64,000 bases of DNA. Origin: Xanthomonas hortorum pv. pelargonii. GTDB taxonomy: Bacteria; Pseudomonadota; Gammaproteobacteria; Xanthomonadales; Xanthomonadaceae. Location: contig NZ_CP098604.1 of the NCBI RefSeq assembly GCF_024499015.1, forward strand, positions 930,001-994,000. Direction: 5' to 3'. The position numbers and the translations under genes were made by a program. Below are positions 25,435-35,666 of this stretch, in pieces. Below the pieces are notes generated by a model. It did no database searches and was not told the DNA's origin. It saw nothing but the letters and a program-made list of their open reading frames with translations. Every line of letters begins with the position of its first letter. The stretch's first letter is position 1.

Positions 25435-28299
25435 ATGTCCCAGACCACGTCTTCCCTGCGCGACCTCGAACACCACAGCGCGTTCGTCGAACGCCATATC
25501 GGCCCCAACGACGCAGAAATCGCACAGATGCTGGGCGTGGTCGGCCACGCCTCGCTGGATGCGCTGACCGACGCCATCGTGCCCGGCAACATCAAATCGC
25601 CTGCAGCGCTGGCGCTGCCCGAGGCGATCACCGAAGAAGAAGCGCTGGCCAAGATCCGCGCCATCGCCAGCAAGAATCAGGTGCAGCGCACCTTTATCGG
25701 CCAGGGCTATTACGGCACCCATACGCCCAAGGTGATCCTGCGCAACATCCTGGAAAACCCGGCCTGGTACACCGCCTACACGCCGTACCAGGCAGAGATT
25801 TCGCAGGGCCGCATGGAAGCGTTGATCAACTTCCAGACCCTGTGCGCAGATCTCACCGGTATGCAGATCGCCAACGCCTCGCTGCTGGACGAAGCCACCG
25901 CCGCAGCCGAAGCGATGACGCTGGCCAAGCGCTCGGCCAAGTCGAAGTCGGACACCTTCTTCGTGCACGACGCGGTGCATCCGCAAACGCTGGAACTGCT
26001 GCGCACCCGCGCCGAGCCGCTGGGCATCGTGCTGCGCGTCGGCACGCCGGAAGAAGCCTTGCAGGCCGAGTGCTTCGGCGTGCTGCTGCAGTACCCGGAC
26101 AGCTTCGGTCACATCGGCGACCACGCCGCATTGGCCGATGCCGTGCATGCGCAAGGCGGATTGGTGGCAGTGGCTACCGATCTGCTCGCACTGACCCTGA
26201 TCGCCGCACCCGGCGAATGGGGCGCCGATATCGTGGTCGGCAACTCGCAGCGCTTCGGCGTGCCGTTCGGTTTCGGTGGTCCGCATGCGGCCTTCATGGC
26301 CTGCCGCGATGCCTACAAGCGCTCGATGCCGGGCCGGTTGATCGGCGTGTCGATCGATGCCGCCGGCAATCCTGCCTACCGTTTGACGCTGCAGACGCGC
26401 GAACAACATATCCGCCGCGAGAAAGCCACCTCCAACATCTGCACCGCGCAGGTGCTGCTGGCGGTGATGGCCTCGATGTACGTGGTCTACCACGGCCCCG
26501 AGGGCCTGACCCGCATCGCCCGCCGCACGCATCGTCTGGCCGCGATCCTGGCCGCTGCATTGCGCGGCGCCGGCGTCAACGTGGGCGAGCGTTTCTTCGA
26601 CACCCTGCACGTCAAGGCGATCGATGCCGATGCCATCCACGCCAAGGCCCGTGCAGCCGGCATCAACCTGCGCGCGATCGATAGCGAAGCGGTCGGCATC
26701 AGCCTGGATGAAACCAGCACGCGCGCCGACGTGGTCGCACTGGCCGCGTTGTTCGGCGCGCAGGCAGATGTGAATGCACTCGATGCCGCCACCGCCGACG
26801 CATTGCCGACAGGGCTGCTGCGCAGCAGCGCCTTCCTGACCCACCCGGTATTCAACACCCACCACAGCGAACACGAACTGCTGCGCTACATGCGCTCGCT
26901 GGCAGACAAGGATCTGGCGATGGATCGCACCATGATCCCGCTGGGCAGCTGCACCATGAAGCTCAACGCCACTGCCGAAATGATCCCGGTGACCTGGCCC
27001 GAGTTCGGCGCGATCCATCCGCTGGCACCGGCCGAGCAGTCGGCCGGTTATGCGCAGTTGATCGACGAGCTGGAAGCGATGCTGGTCGAATGCACCGGCT
27101 ACGACGCGGTGAGCCTGCAGCCCAATTCCGGCGCGCAGGGCGAATACGCCGGCCTGCTGGCGATCCGGGCCTACCACCGCGCGCGTGGTGAGGCGCATCG
27201 CGATATCTGCCTGATTCCCGAATCCGCGCACGGCACCAACCCGGCTTCCGCGCAGATGTGTGGCATGACGGTCGTCGTGACCAAGTGCGATGCCAATGGC
27301 AATGTCGATGTCGAAGACATCCGCGCCAAGGCGGAAAAGTATTCCGGGCGCCTGGCCGCGTTGATGATCACCTACCCGTCCACCCATGGCGTGTTCGAAG
27401 AAGACGTGGTGGCGATCTGCGAAGCGGTGCACGCGCATGGCGGCCAGGTCTACACCGACGGCGCCAACATGAATGCCCTGGTCGGTGTGGCCAAGCCCGG
27501 CAAGTGGGGCTCGGACGTCTCTCACCTCAACCTGCACAAGACCTTCTGCATTCCGCATGGCGGCGGTGGCCCGGGCGTGGGCCCGTGTGCAGTGAAGTCG
27601 CATCTGGCGCCCTATCTGCCCAAGACGCTGGGCGGCGAAGGCGATGTCGGCATGGTCAGCGCGGCCAGCTACGGCTCCGCCTCCATCCTGCCGATCAGCT
27701 GGATGTACGTGACCATGATGGGCAGCGGTGGGTTGCGCAAGGCCACGCAGGTGGCATTGCTCAACGCCAACTACATCGCCAAGCGCCTGGCGCCGCACTA
27801 CAAGACGCTGTACACCGGCCGTAACGGCCTGGTTGCGCACGAGTGCATCCTCGACATCCGCCCGCTGGAGAAGACCAGCGGCATCGGCGCCGAAGACATC
27901 GCCAAGCGCCTGATCGACTTCGGCTTCCACGCACCGACGTTGAGCTTCCCGGTTGCCGGCACGCTGATGGTGGAACCGACCGAAAGCGAATCGCAGCACG
28001 AACTGGACCGCTTCATCGACGCGATGATCCAGATCCGCGACGAGATCCGCGCCATCGAAGACGGCCGCCTGGACCGCGAGGACAACCCGCTCAAACACGC
28101 CCCGCATACCGCCACGCAGGTGTCGGCCAGTGAGTGGACCCACGCCTACCCGCGCGAACTGGCCGCCTTCCCGCTGCCCAGCCTCAAGCAGCAGAAGTAC
28201 TGGCCGCCGGTGGCGCGCGTGGACAACGTCTACGGCGACAAGAACGTGATGTGCGCCTGCATCCCGGTGGATGCGTACAAGGATGATGTGGAGGCGTAA
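25435..28299 (+). CDS. gcvP: Glycine dehydrogenase (decarboxylating), P-protein
   Basis: 954 residues. The P-protein decarboxylates glycine and loads the aminomethyl group onto lipoyl-GcvH in the glycine cleavage system. It starts [20 protein letters not shown], followed by RHIGPND. The PLP lysine is K702 in [18 protein letters not shown], and both halves of the long single-chain form are present. ATG 25435 is preferred over in-frame ATG 25426, which lies 3 codons upstream and cannot be excluded. The gene lies 105 bp after the glycine riboswitch. gcvT and gcvH are not adjacent. A terminator follows at 28333-28366. Confidence 0.96.
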   Translation: MSQTTSSLRDLEHHSAFVERHIGPNDAEIAQMLGVVGHASLDALTDAIVPGNIKSPAALALPEAITEEEALAKIRAIASKNQVQRTFIGQGYYGTHTPKVILRNILENPAWYTAYTPYQAEISQGRMEALINFQTLCADLTGMQIANASLLDEATAAAEAMTLAKRSAKSKSDTFFVHDAVHPQTLELLRTRAEPLGIVLRVGTPEEALQAECFGVLLQYPDSFGHIGDHAALADAVHAQGGLVAVATDLLALTLIAAPGEWGADIVVGNSQRFGVPFGFGGPHAAFMACRDAYKRSMPGRLIGVSIDAAGNPAYRLTLQTREQHIRREKATSNICTAQVLLAVMASMYVVYHGPEGLTRIARRTHRLAAILAAALRGAGVNVGERFFDTLHVKAIDADAIHAKARAAGINLRAIDSEAVGISLDETSTRADVVALAALFGAQADVNALDAATADALPTGLLRSSAFLTHPVFNTHHSEHELLRYMRSLADKDLAMDRTMIPLGSCTMKLNATAEMIPVTWPEFGAIHPLAPAEQSAGYAQLIDELEAMLVECTGYDAVSLQPNSGAQGEYAGLLAIRAYHRARGEAHRDICLIPESAHGTNPASAQMCGMTVVVTKCDANGNVDVEDIRAKAEKYSGRLAALMITYPSTHGVFEEDVVAICEAVHAHGGQVYTDGANMNALVGVAKPGKWGSDVSHLNLHKTFCIPHGGGGPGVGPCAVKSHLAPYLPKTLGGEGDVGMVSAASYGSASILPISWMYVTMMGSGGLRKATQVALLNANYIAKRLAPHYKTLYTGRNGLVAHECILDIRPLEKTSGIGAEDIAKRLIDFGFHAPTLSFPVAGTLMVEPTESESQHELDRFIDAMIQIRDEIRAIEDGRLDREDNPLKHAPHTATQVSASEWTHAYPRELAAFPLPSLKQQKYWPPVARVDNVYGDKNVMCACIPVDAYKDDVEA

Positions 28300-28332
28300 G
28301 CGCTGCCCTTTCGCGTTTACGTGTGGCATCGA

Positions 28333-28366
28333 AACCCAGCCCAGGGAATCCCGGGCTGGGTTTTTC
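28333..28366 (+). terminator. Rho-independent terminator after gcvP
   Basis: The stem AAACCCAGCCC (28333-28343) pairs with GGGCTGGGTTT (28353-28363), with an inner GGG/CCC extension, followed by TTTTTCGTTTTT. It lies 33 bp after the gcvP stop. Confidence 0.92.
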
Positions 28367-28373
28367 GTTTTTA

Positions 28374-28475
28374 GCGGGCAAGGACCTGTCGGAATGGTCG
28401 GAATGGGCGGTGTGCATGATTGCAAGCACTGCATGACGTGCATTGCTCGGATAACGGCGCGTCCGATCAGAGTTC
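28374..28475 (+). repeat. Fragment of the composite intergenic repeat, copy 3
   Basis: Starting right after the gcvP terminator, GCGGGCAAGGAC matches the end of hairpin element A. GCATGAT..GCAAGC, GCATGACGTGCATTG and GGATAACGGCGCGTCCGATC then match the spacer of copies 1 and 2 (compare 33960-34055). Hairpin element B and the left arm of A are absent, so this is a truncated or decayed copy. The gap 28300-28597 otherwise shows no gene. Confidence 0.8.
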
Positions 28476-28597
28476 TTCGATCCGACCAATGTCACTGCCA
28501 TTGCTGACATCACTCCACTCGTCAGGCAGCCTCCTCGTTTTCCTTCCCTACACGTGCACTCGCGATGATGTGCGTCTGAGATAGGACACAACAGACA

Positions 28598-30250
28598 GTG
28601 ATCAAGCTCGACAGACGCTCATTGAGACGCAAGCTGGCCTGCCTGCTGCTTGCAGGCCTGGCGTTGACTGCTTGCGCGCCGCGCCGCCCTGGCGAGGTGC
28701 CGGCGCTGGTGCATGCGGCCGATGCACGCGCCGATGTAGTGCAGACCGATGCCGGTGCGCTACGCGGCGTGCGTAGTGCGCAAGGGCGGGTGTTTCTGGG
28801 CGTGCCATTCGCCGCGCCGCCGGTGGGTGCGTTGCGCTTCCGCGCGCCACAAGCTGCGCCAGCCTGGAAGGGAGTCCGCGATGCCACGCAGGCCGGGCCG
28901 GCGTGCCTGCCGCGTCATCGCTTCGGGCAAAAGCAGGTGTCCGAGGATTGCCTCACCCTCAACGTCTATGCACCACCCGGGCCGGCGCCGGCGCATCCGC
29001 GCGCGGTGATGGTGTGGATCTATGGCGGCGCGCTGGAGTTGGGCAGCAATGTCGACTACGACCTGAGTGCGTTGGCAGCCCGGCAGAACGTCATTGTGGT
29101 GGCGCCCAATTATCGGCTGGGGGTGTTTGGTTTTTATGCGCATCCCGCGTTGGGTGGTGAAGGCGAAGGTGCGTACGCGTTGCTCGATCAACAGGCGGCA
29201 TTGCACTGGGTGCAGCGCAATATCGCCGCCTTTGATGGCGATGCGCACAACGTCACCGTGTTCGGCGAATCGGCCGGCGCATGGAGCATCTGTTATCAGC
29301 TCGCTTCACCGGGCGCGGCGAGTCTGTTTCAACGTGCGATCCTGCAAAGTGGCAGTTGTCTTGCGAGCGATTCCAGCGTGCCGCGCAGCGAGGCCGAACG
29401 TGGTGGCGTGCGCATGGCAAAGACGCTTGGCTGCGAGCGTGCAAGCGAGGTTGCCGCGTGCCTGCGCGCGCTCCCTGCCGACGCATTGGCCGATGCAAAA
29501 CCCCAGCGACGTGGCTTGACCGGCAGCGATGCGTGGGCGCCGATGTCTGGTGGCGACGTCTTGCCATTACCGCCTGCCGAGGCGATCGCCAATGGGCAGC
29601 ACGCGCAGGTGCCGGTGCTGATCGGCAACAATCGCGACGAAGGGCGCCTGTTCGCGCAACTGCTGTCCTATTTCGGCGCACTCACGTTGCGCAGCGGCTA
29701 TGAGGCGCGCGTGCAACGCATGCATACCGAACCGACAGCGATCATGACGCACTACGCAGATGTCGCTGCGCAATCGCGCTGGCACGCGTATGCCGACATC
29801 GTCACCGATGGTGGCTTCGCCTGCCCCACGCGTCGGCTAGGCCGGGCGTTGCGCGATCACACAGCGGTCTATGCATACGAGTTCGACGACCCGCAGGCGC
29901 CGTACGGTTTGTTGCGCTTGCCGTTTTCGCAGCCACTGGGCGCCTATCACGCCTCCGAACTGGTGTATCTGTTCCAGCGCCCGTGGGTGCTCAGTGGCGA
30001 GCCGCAGTTCAGCCCGGCGCAGCAGGCGCTTGCCGATACCTTGCAGGATTACTGGGGCGCGTTTGCGCGCACCGGCGATCCGAATGGTGGCGGCCGGCCG
30101 CCGTGGCCGCGCTTCGATGGCGACACGCCGTTGACGTTGTCGCCGGGCAGGATCGGGGCAACGCCCGACTTCGTGCAACGTCATCGCTGTACGTTCTGGG
30201 ATGCGCAAGCGCACGCCGCGTCCACATCCGTGCAGCCACCGTTGCATTAG
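28598..30250 (+). CDS. Type B carboxylesterase (para-nitrobenzyl esterase-like) lipoprotein
   Basis: 550 residues from GTG 28598. A lipoprotein-type signal ends in LTAC at about residue 26. The alpha/beta-hydrolase core shows FLGVPFAAPPVGALRF, SEDCLTLNVYAP, and VTVFGESAGAWS with nucleophile S225. ASELVYLF and a C-terminal YWGAFARTGDPN are typical of carboxylesterase family B. It hydrolyses carboxylic esters at the cell envelope; the natural substrate is unknown. The gene stands 60 nt before an aldo/keto reductase on the same strand, so they may share a transcript. The 5' side abuts the copy 3 repeat fragment. Confidence 0.88.
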   Translation: MIKLDRRSLRRKLACLLLAGLALTACAPRRPGEVPALVHAADARADVVQTDAGALRGVRSAQGRVFLGVPFAAPPVGALRFRAPQAAPAWKGVRDATQAGPACLPRHRFGQKQVSEDCLTLNVYAPPGPAPAHPRAVMVWIYGGALELGSNVDYDLSALAARQNVIVVAPNYRLGVFGFYAHPALGGEGEGAYALLDQQAALHWVQRNIAAFDGDAHNVTVFGESAGAWSICYQLASPGAASLFQRAILQSGSCLASDSSVPRSEAERGGVRMAKTLGCERASEVAACLRALPADALADAKPQRRGLTGSDAWAPMSGGDVLPLPPAEAIANGQHAQVPVLIGNNRDEGRLFAQLLSYFGALTLRSGYEARVQRMHTEPTAIMTHYADVAAQSRWHAYADIVTDGGFACPTRRLGRALRDHTAVYAYEFDDPQAPYGLLRLPFSQPLGAYHASELVYLFQRPWVLSGEPQFSPAQQALADTLQDYWGAFARTGDPNGGGRPPWPRFDGDTPLTLSPGRIGATPDFVQRHRCTFWDAQAHAASTSVQPPLH

Positions 30251-30310
30251 GGCGACCCGCACAGATGGCAAATGGTCGCTACACCCAATCCAGCGTTATA
30301 GGAGTCACAC

Positions 30311-31165
30311 ATGTCCGAATCCACCTTGCAGCACTGCCCCGAGGTGCGCCTGCGCAATGGGCGCAACGTGCCCGCGCTCGGCCTGGGCTCGTGGAACCTG
30401 GGCCAGGGTCGACATGCGCCGCAGCAGGAAATCGATGCGCTGCAGACCGGCCAACAGCTGGGCATGCGCTTGATCGATACCGCCGAGATGTATGGCAACG
30501 GGCGCTCCGAGCAACTGATCAGCCAGGCCATCGGCAGCGCGCAGCCGCCGTATCTGGTGTCGAAAGTATTGCCAAGCAACGCCAGCGCGCGCGGCATTGC
30601 GCGTGCCTGCGAAGCCAGCCTGCAGCGGCTGGGCGTTCGCACGCTGGATCTGTATCTGCTGCATTGGCGTGGCGGCAGCGATCTGCGCGAAGTGGTCGAT
30701 GCATTCGAGGCCCTGCGCGATGCCGGAAAGATCCGCGACTGGGGCGTATCGAATTTCGATGTCGAGGATATGCAGGAGCTGTGGGACATTGAGGGCGGAC
30801 AGCATTGCCTGGTCAATCAGGTGCTGTATCACGCCGGCAGCCGCGGTATCGAATTCGATCTGCTGCCGTGGTGTGCACAGCACGAGGTCACGGTAATGGC
30901 GTATTCGCCGTTGGGAAGCCGCGCATTGCTGGATCACCCGGTGCTGCACGCCATCGGCGCGCGACGCGGCGTGGCCGCAACTGCGGTGGCGTTGGCGTGG
31001 GCGATTCGCAACGGCAAGGTCATCGCCATTCCCGAATCGGGAACACCTGCACATGTGCGTGCCAATGCAGCAGCGTGCACGTTGCAATTGGATACCCAGG
31101 ATCTTGCCGAACTGGACCATGCATTTCCACCGCCAACGCGCAAACAGCCACTGGATCTGTTGTAG
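30311..31165 (+). CDS. Aldo/keto reductase
   Basis: 284 residues. The NAD(P)H-dependent AKR barrel is clear: GLGSWNLGQGR, GMRLIDTAEMYGNGRSEQLI with the Asp and Tyr of the catalytic tetrad, the Lys in YLVSKVLP, the His in LYLLHWRGG, WGVSNFDVEDM, and a C-terminal cofactor segment VIAIPESGTPAHVRAN. The family reduces aldehydes and ketones. The ATG at 30311 follows GGAG. It probably shares a transcript with the esterase upstream. A cluster of inverted repeats follows at 31220-31296. Confidence 0.92.
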   Translation: MSESTLQHCPEVRLRNGRNVPALGLGSWNLGQGRHAPQQEIDALQTGQQLGMRLIDTAEMYGNGRSEQLISQAIGSAQPPYLVSKVLPSNASARGIARACEASLQRLGVRTLDLYLLHWRGGSDLREVVDAFEALRDAGKIRDWGVSNFDVEDMQELWDIEGGQHCLVNQVLYHAGSRGIEFDLLPWCAQHEVTVMAYSPLGSRALLDHPVLHAIGARRGVAATAVALAWAIRNGKVIAIPESGTPAHVRANAAACTLQLDTQDLAELDHAFPPPTRKQPLDLL

Positions 31166-31510
31166 CCAACTCACAACAGTCGGGCTCGTTAGATGTGAGC
31201 ACGTGCACTGCATCGGCACGTTGCGTGACACACGCAACATCTCGCTGCGATGCATCGCAAACTTCTGGCTGCATGTGAGTATTCGTTCGCATGCAGACAC
31301 GTGCAATTAACAGCGCCGCTCCCAAGCTCGTTGATCAGCCCGCATCCCAAGAGCGACTAACAAACTACTGCGCAGCCATCAGGCGGGCGCGGCCGGTGCT
31401 CCGAATCGGCATGTACCATTCGTACACTCCAGTTCTCCGCGCCGTTCGCATCACCTGACGACCGCTCGCTACCTGTTGTTGGCCGCTCTAGCCCGCCAGA
31501 GTGGAGTCCC
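31166..31510. other. Gene-free region with three clustered inverted repeats before the catalase
   Basis: In 77 bp there are three dyads: GTTGCGTG (31220-31227)/CACGCAAC (31231-31238) with a 3-nt loop; the perfect palindrome TGCGATGCATCGCA (31246-31259); and CTGCATG (31269-31275)/CATGCAG (31290-31296). None has a T-run. They may end the aldo/keto reductase transcript or act as protein sites. The catalase promoter should lie between 31300 and 31500; I could not identify an OxyR site or a clear -35/-10 pair. Confidence 0.5.
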
Positions 31511-33619
31511 ATGCCCAAGTCCCCCAGCAAGCCCGCGCAAGTTCCTTCCATTGCTCCCGTCAGCGCAACACCCGAAACATTGCGCGGTACGGGCGATGAG
31601 TTGCATCAAAAAGCCGGCGGCACGCATCCGCAGCTGACCACCAACCAGGGCATCCCGGTTGGCGATAACCAGAACTCGCTGCGCGCAACGCCGCGCGGCC
31701 CGACGTTGCTGGAAGACTTCATTCTGCGCGAGAAGATCACCCACTTCGATCATGAGCGCATTCCCGAGCGCATCGTGCATGCGCGCGGTAGCGCAGCGCA
31801 CGGCTATTTCGAGCTGACCAAGTCGTTGAGCCAGTACACCACGGCCAAGATCTTCACCGAGGTCGGCGAAAAGACCCCGTTGTTCACGCGTTTTTCCACC
31901 GTCGCCGGTGGCGCTGGCTCGGTGGACACGCCGCGCGATGTGCGCGGATTTGCGGTGAAGTTCTACACCAAGGAAGGCAACTGGGATCTGGTGGGCAACA
32001 ACATCCCGGTGTTCTTCATCCAGGATGCGATTAAATTCCCGGACCTGATTCACGCGGTGAAAATGGAGCCGGATCGCGGTTTTCCGCAGGCCGCCAGCGC
32101 GCACGACACGTTCTGGGATTTCATCTCGCTCACGCCCGAATCGATGCACATGATCATGTGGGCGATGAGCGACCGCACGATTCCGCGCTCGCTGCGCATG
32201 ATCGAAGGTTTCGGCATCCACAGCTTCCGTTTCCTCAACGAAAACGGCGACAGCACCTTCGTCAAATTCCATTGGCGTCCCAAGCTCGGCCTGCAGTCCA
32301 CGATCTGGGATGAGGCAGTCAAGATCGCCGGTGCCGATCAGGATTTCCATCGTCGCGATCTGTTCGAATCGATTCAAAGCGGCGATTTCCCCGAGTGGGA
32401 ACTGGGCGTGCAGTTGTTCACCGAGGCCGAAGCGGAGGCATTCCCGTTCGACCATCTGGATTCGACCAAGGTCATTCCCGAAGAACTGGTACCGCTGCAA
32501 ATCGTGGGCCGCATGGTGCTGGACCGCTGGCCGGACAACTTCTTCGCCGAGACCGAGCAGGTCGCTTACTGCCCGGCCAACATCGTGCCCGGCATCGACT
32601 TCAGCAACGACCCGCTGCTGCAGGGCCGCCTGTTCTCTTATCTGGATACGCAGTTGAGCCGTCTGGGTGGACCCAACTTCCATCAGATCCCGGTCAACGC
32701 GCCCAAGTGCCCGTTCGCCAACAATCAGCGCGACGGCCATATGCAGATGGGCGTGCCGAAGGGGCGTGTTGCTTACGAGCCCAGCTCGCTGCAAGCCGAT
32801 GCACCGCGTGAGGCGCTGCGCGGATTCCCGAGCCATGCGACACCGGCCGAAGACGGCGCGAAAGGCCGCGTGCGTGCAGAAAGTTTTGCCGATCATTACA
32901 GCCAGGCGCGCATGTTCTTTCGCAGCCAGACCGCACCGGAGCAGGCGCATATGGCATCGGCGCTGGTGTTCGAATTATCCAAGGTGGAAACCGCGCACGT
33001 GCGCGAAGCCATCGTGGGCCATCTGCGTCACATCGACCCAGCGCTGGCACAGCGTGTGGCCGATGGCATGGGCATGACCACGTTGCCGCCGGCACCACCG
33101 GCTGCGGTTGCGCCAACCGACATGCCGTTGTCGCCGGCCTTGCAGCTGATCGGCAAGATGAAGGACACGTTGCAGGGCCGCACCGTGGGCATCCTCATTC
33201 ACGATGGCTCGGATGCCGCTGCGATCAAGGCGGTGCGCAAGGCTGCCGAAGCTGCGGGTGCCACAGTGAAAATCGTCGCGCCGAAAGTGGGCGGCGCCAA
33301 GCTCAGCGACGGCAAGCAACTGGCCGCCGACGGTCAATTGGCAGGCACACCATCGGTGGTGTTCGATGCGGTGGCGGTGCTGTTGTCTTCGGAAGCAGCC
33401 AAGCTGCTGACGCGCGAATCGGCTGCACTGGATTTCGTCAGCAACGCGTGGGCGCATCTGAAGGCAATCGCCTACGACGATGGCGCGCAGTTGCTGCTCA
33501 AGGCTGGCAATGTCGGCAAGGACGCGGGCGTGATTGCAGCGGCAGATACCAAGGCATTCATCACTGCCGCCAAGACCCGCCAGTGGGCACGTGAGCCGAA
33601 GGTGCGCATGCTGGCGTAA
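31511..33619 (+). CDS. katE: Large-subunit clade 2 catalase (KatE/HPII type)
   Basis: 702 residues. It breaks down hydrogen peroxide. Catalytic H90 lies in [12 protein letters not shown], the [20 protein letters not shown] segment follows, and the proximal heme ligand is Y377 in [12 protein letters not shown]. The extra C-terminal domain (about 550-702) is the DJ-1/class I amidotransferase-like flavodoxin fold of large catalases, with [20 protein letters not shown]. The ATG at 31511 follows GGAG. It is monocistronic, with a hairpin at 33648-33681 after the stop. Confidence 0.94.
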   Translation: MPKSPSKPAQVPSIAPVSATPETLRGTGDELHQKAGGTHPQLTTNQGIPVGDNQNSLRATPRGPTLLEDFILREKITHFDHERIPERIVHARGSAAHGYFELTKSLSQYTTAKIFTEVGEKTPLFTRFSTVAGGAGSVDTPRDVRGFAVKFYTKEGNWDLVGNNIPVFFIQDAIKFPDLIHAVKMEPDRGFPQAASAHDTFWDFISLTPESMHMIMWAMSDRTIPRSLRMIEGFGIHSFRFLNENGDSTFVKFHWRPKLGLQSTIWDEAVKIAGADQDFHRRDLFESIQSGDFPEWELGVQLFTEAEAEAFPFDHLDSTKVIPEELVPLQIVGRMVLDRWPDNFFAETEQVAYCPANIVPGIDFSNDPLLQGRLFSYLDTQLSRLGGPNFHQIPVNAPKCPFANNQRDGHMQMGVPKGRVAYEPSSLQADAPREALRGFPSHATPAEDGAKGRVRAESFADHYSQARMFFRSQTAPEQAHMASALVFELSKVETAHVREAIVGHLRHIDPALAQRVADGMGMTTLPPAPPAAVAPTDMPLSPALQLIGKMKDTLQGRTVGILIHDGSDAAAIKAVRKAAEAAGATVKIVAPKVGGAKLSDGKQLAADGQLAGTPSVVFDAVAVLLSSEAAKLLTRESAALDFVSNAWAHLKAIAYDDGAQLLLKAGNVGKDAGVIAAADTKAFITAAKTRQWAREPKVRMLA

Positions 33620-33647
33620 CCGCACCAGCGCCATCGAAAGCTGCCTT

Positions 33648-33681
33648 GGGCGCGAGCGACGTTCTATGTCGTTTCGCGCCC
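33648..33681 (+). terminator. Hairpin after the catalase gene
   Basis: GGGCGCGAGCGAC (33648-33660) pairs with GTCGTTTCGCGCCC (33668-33681), with one mismatch and a 7-nt loop, 28 bp after the stop. There is only a weak T-rich tail (ATTGCATTTCATTC), so this is a probable but not ideal terminator. Confidence 0.55.
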
Positions 33682-33784
33682 ATTGCATTTCATTCGCTAC
33701 CTACTAACGTTCTGCTTTGGCGAGGACACCGTGCACACGGCTCACTTAGCTTCTAAGCGCATTTAGATGCCGCTATGACTCTAA

Positions 33785-34213
33785 ATCTTGGTCGTCTCGG
33801 AATGGCTGGTTGGATAGCGAGGAGAGATCAGTTGTAGAGCGGATGATCTGCGGCTTGGCTGCAGGGTCCTTGCCCGCCCACCATCGCGGGACACGCCGCA
33901 AGTACGTCCGTGTAGGCTCTTACGCGGCATCCATGCCGCGTAAGGTCCCGCGACGGTGGGCGGGCAAGGACCAGTCGAGAGTGTCGGTTTGCATGGTGCA
34001 AGCGGTGCATGACGTGCGTTGTTCGGATAACGGCGCGTCCGATCAGTGTCGCAAGGCAAGCCGAGTAACACGCAGGCTTTCAAAGCAACCGACTCACTTT
34101 CTGGTGCGGTGTCCTCACCGATTGCGGGACCGTGTGGCGGCATGGATGCCGCCACCGAGCCTCCACGGACGGATTCACGGCGTGTCCCGCAAGCGGTGAG
34201 GGCACCGCGCACT
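33785..34213. repeat. Composite intergenic repeat, copy 2 (inverted relative to copy 1)
   Basis: Reading rightward: a tail similar to that of copy 1 (TTGGTCGTCTCGGA at 33789), hairpin element A (33866-33971; arms TCCTTGCCCGCCCACC and its complement, inner TTACGCGGCAT/ATGCCGCGTAA), a ~130-bp spacer with GCATGACGTGCGTTG and GGATAACGGCGCGTCCGATC, then hairpin element B (34102-34206; inner GTGGCGGCAT/ATGCCGCCAC). This is the reverse complement order of copy 1 at 18243-18690. It fills the gap between the catalase and the AraC-type gene (33620-34316), where I see no gene. The short stretch 34214-34316 repeats AACTCAGCT twice. Confidence 0.9.
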
Positions 34214-34316
34214 CGACCAACTCAGCTTTTGACGCAACTCTCTGCTGCTGCATTGAGGGCACCAGCATTGAGGCACCACACACTCAACTAACTCAGCTGC
34301 TGCGCAGTCGTCTTGT

Positions 34317-35051
34317 TTAGATGTTCTCAGACGTTCCGGCAGGAAACTGCGCAGCATTAGCCAGCGCGCGGTACTCGCGTGGTGTCATGCCGACCGCCAG
34401 CTTGAACTGCCGTGCAAAGGCGCTTTGATCACTGAAACCGCAAGCATGCCCGATTTCGGTGAGGCTCTTGTTTCCGTGCAGCAGATGCATCGCCATCTGC
34501 AGGCGTAACTTGGCCAGCACTTGTTGCGGCGTGAGCTGGAATACCTTGCGAAACGAGCGTTGCAGTTTGGACATCGAAAATCCGGTGATTTCCACCAGGG
34601 CCTGCATACGGACGTTCTGTGCGTAGTTGGCGTTGAGATACGCCAGCGCAAGCCGTAGCTTTTCGTACTGCGATTCATGCCCATCCTGCGGCCCCAGATC
34701 GCGCGAGATGCCGATGATGCCCTGTACCTTGCCGTCCACCAGCAGCGGACGTTTGCAGGTCAGGCACCAACCCGGTTCGCGGTTGGCGAACAGATGCAGC
34801 TCCAGCAGGTTGTCGATCACCGCACCGGCCAGCACTTGCTCGTCCTGATTGGCGTAATTGGCGCCCAAGCCGCTGGGATAGACCTCGGCAACGCGCTTGC
34901 CGATCAACTCCTTGCGCGACTTCAGCCCCAGCCGCCGCAGCATGGTCTGGTTGACGTGTGTGTAGCGGCCCTCGCGATCCTTGACGAAAAACAGCACATC
35001 CGGCACGGCATCGAACAGCGCTTCCAGATCGGCAGGATCGATGCTCTTCAT
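34317..35051 (-). CDS. PAS-domain AraC-family transcriptional regulator
   Basis: 244 residues. The N-terminal PAS domain (about 8-120) reads ALFDAVPDVLFFVKDREGRY, then THVNQTMLRRLGL, and ends GIIGISRDLG. The C-terminal AraC double helix-turn-helix (about 135-235) shows VEITGFSMSKLQRSFRKVF and SLTEIGHACGFSDQSAFARQ, with MTPREYRA. It probably binds a small molecule or cofactor in the PAS part and controls nearby or remote genes. There is no obvious divergent target: the catalase and repeat are on its 3' side and a small secreted protein gene upstream. Confidence 0.9.
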   Translation of the reverse strand: MKSIDPADLEALFDAVPDVLFFVKDREGRYTHVNQTMLRRLGLKSRKELIGKRVAEVYPSGLGANYANQDEQVLAGAVIDNLLELHLFANREPGWCLTCKRPLLVDGKVQGIIGISRDLGPQDGHESQYEKLRLALAYLNANYAQNVRMQALVEITGFSMSKLQRSFRKVFQLTPQQVLAKLRLQMAMHLLHGNKSLTEIGHACGFSDQSAFARQFKLAVGMTPREYRALANAAQFPAGTSENI

Positions 35052-35183
35052 GCAGGCGGATTCATGCAGGCCAATGGACTCGGGATCAGGAAAGACGCGA
35101 CTGTGCTACGCGTACCATCAGTGCACAGCGCAACGCACGCAGCGCCATGATACGCCGCGCACCTGGGCTCTACGGGACCACGC

Positions 35184-35666
35184 TCAGCGCGGCGTGTCGG
35201 CCACGTTTGCCGCGGCCGGTGCGGCCTTGGCGTCCACGGCCGACGCCGTGGGGTTGCCGATGCGATTCAACGGCACCTGCCGCGCTTGCCAGCTGCTCGC
35301 CACGGCCGCGCCGGCCTGCGATCCGACCTGCACGCGCAGCCGCGCACTCCCGCCGGGCGCAACGAATTCGACAACGCAATCGCCTGCGGCCATGCAGCTG
35401 TCGGCGGCCAACGGGTCCACCGGCTGCCAACCCTGCTCCATCACCGTCTGCGCGAACGCGCGGTAGCCCATGCCGGACTTCAGCGTGGCCGGCAACGGCA
35501 CGCTCGGGTCGCTGGCGACAGTATCGCCACCGACGGCGGCGGCACCATTCGCAGGCACCGGCGCCGAAACAGGCGCACGCACAGCCGCAGGCCGCGATGC
35601 GCCATGCAAGGCAGGACTACAGAGTAGGACGAGTGCCAACAATGAGGGGCGGAATAACGTGCGCAT
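35184..35666 (-). CDS. Secreted hypothetical protein (160 aa)
   Basis: 160 residues with a clear signal peptide (MRTLFRPSLLALVLLCSPAL, cleavage near residue 23), then an Ala/Pro/Val-rich segment (24-60). A small domain follows (about 62-130) with two cysteines in ADSCMAAGDCVVEFVAPGGS, which could form a disulfide. I do not recognise the family. It is transcribed in the same direction as the PAS-AraC gene, with 132 bp between them. Confidence 0.7.
   Translation of the reverse strand: MRTLFRPSLLALVLLCSPALHGASRPAAVRAPVSAPVPANGAAAVGGDTVASDPSVPLPATLKSGMGYRAFAQTVMEQGWQPVDPLAADSCMAAGDCVVEFVAPGGSARLRVQVGSQAGAAVASSWQARQVPLNRIGNPTASAVDAKAAPAAANVADTPR

Noticed and set aside
25371..26684. 437-codon frame starting at the GTG behind the perfect ribosome site
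   Set aside because: Overlaps gcvP in another frame over 1.2 kb with Arg-rich shadow translation; only a short leader could be real.
25378..28443. Very long open frame (about 1020 codons) on the minus strand opposite gcvP
   Set aside because: It mirrors gcvP codon structure (high-GC antisense shadow), has no recognisable motif or start signal, and covers a terminator and the repeat fragment.
34214..34316. Short repeats of AACTCAGCT as a possible array or attachment site
   Set aside because: Only two or three irregular copies, also seen loosely near 50127; no integrase or tRNA nearby.
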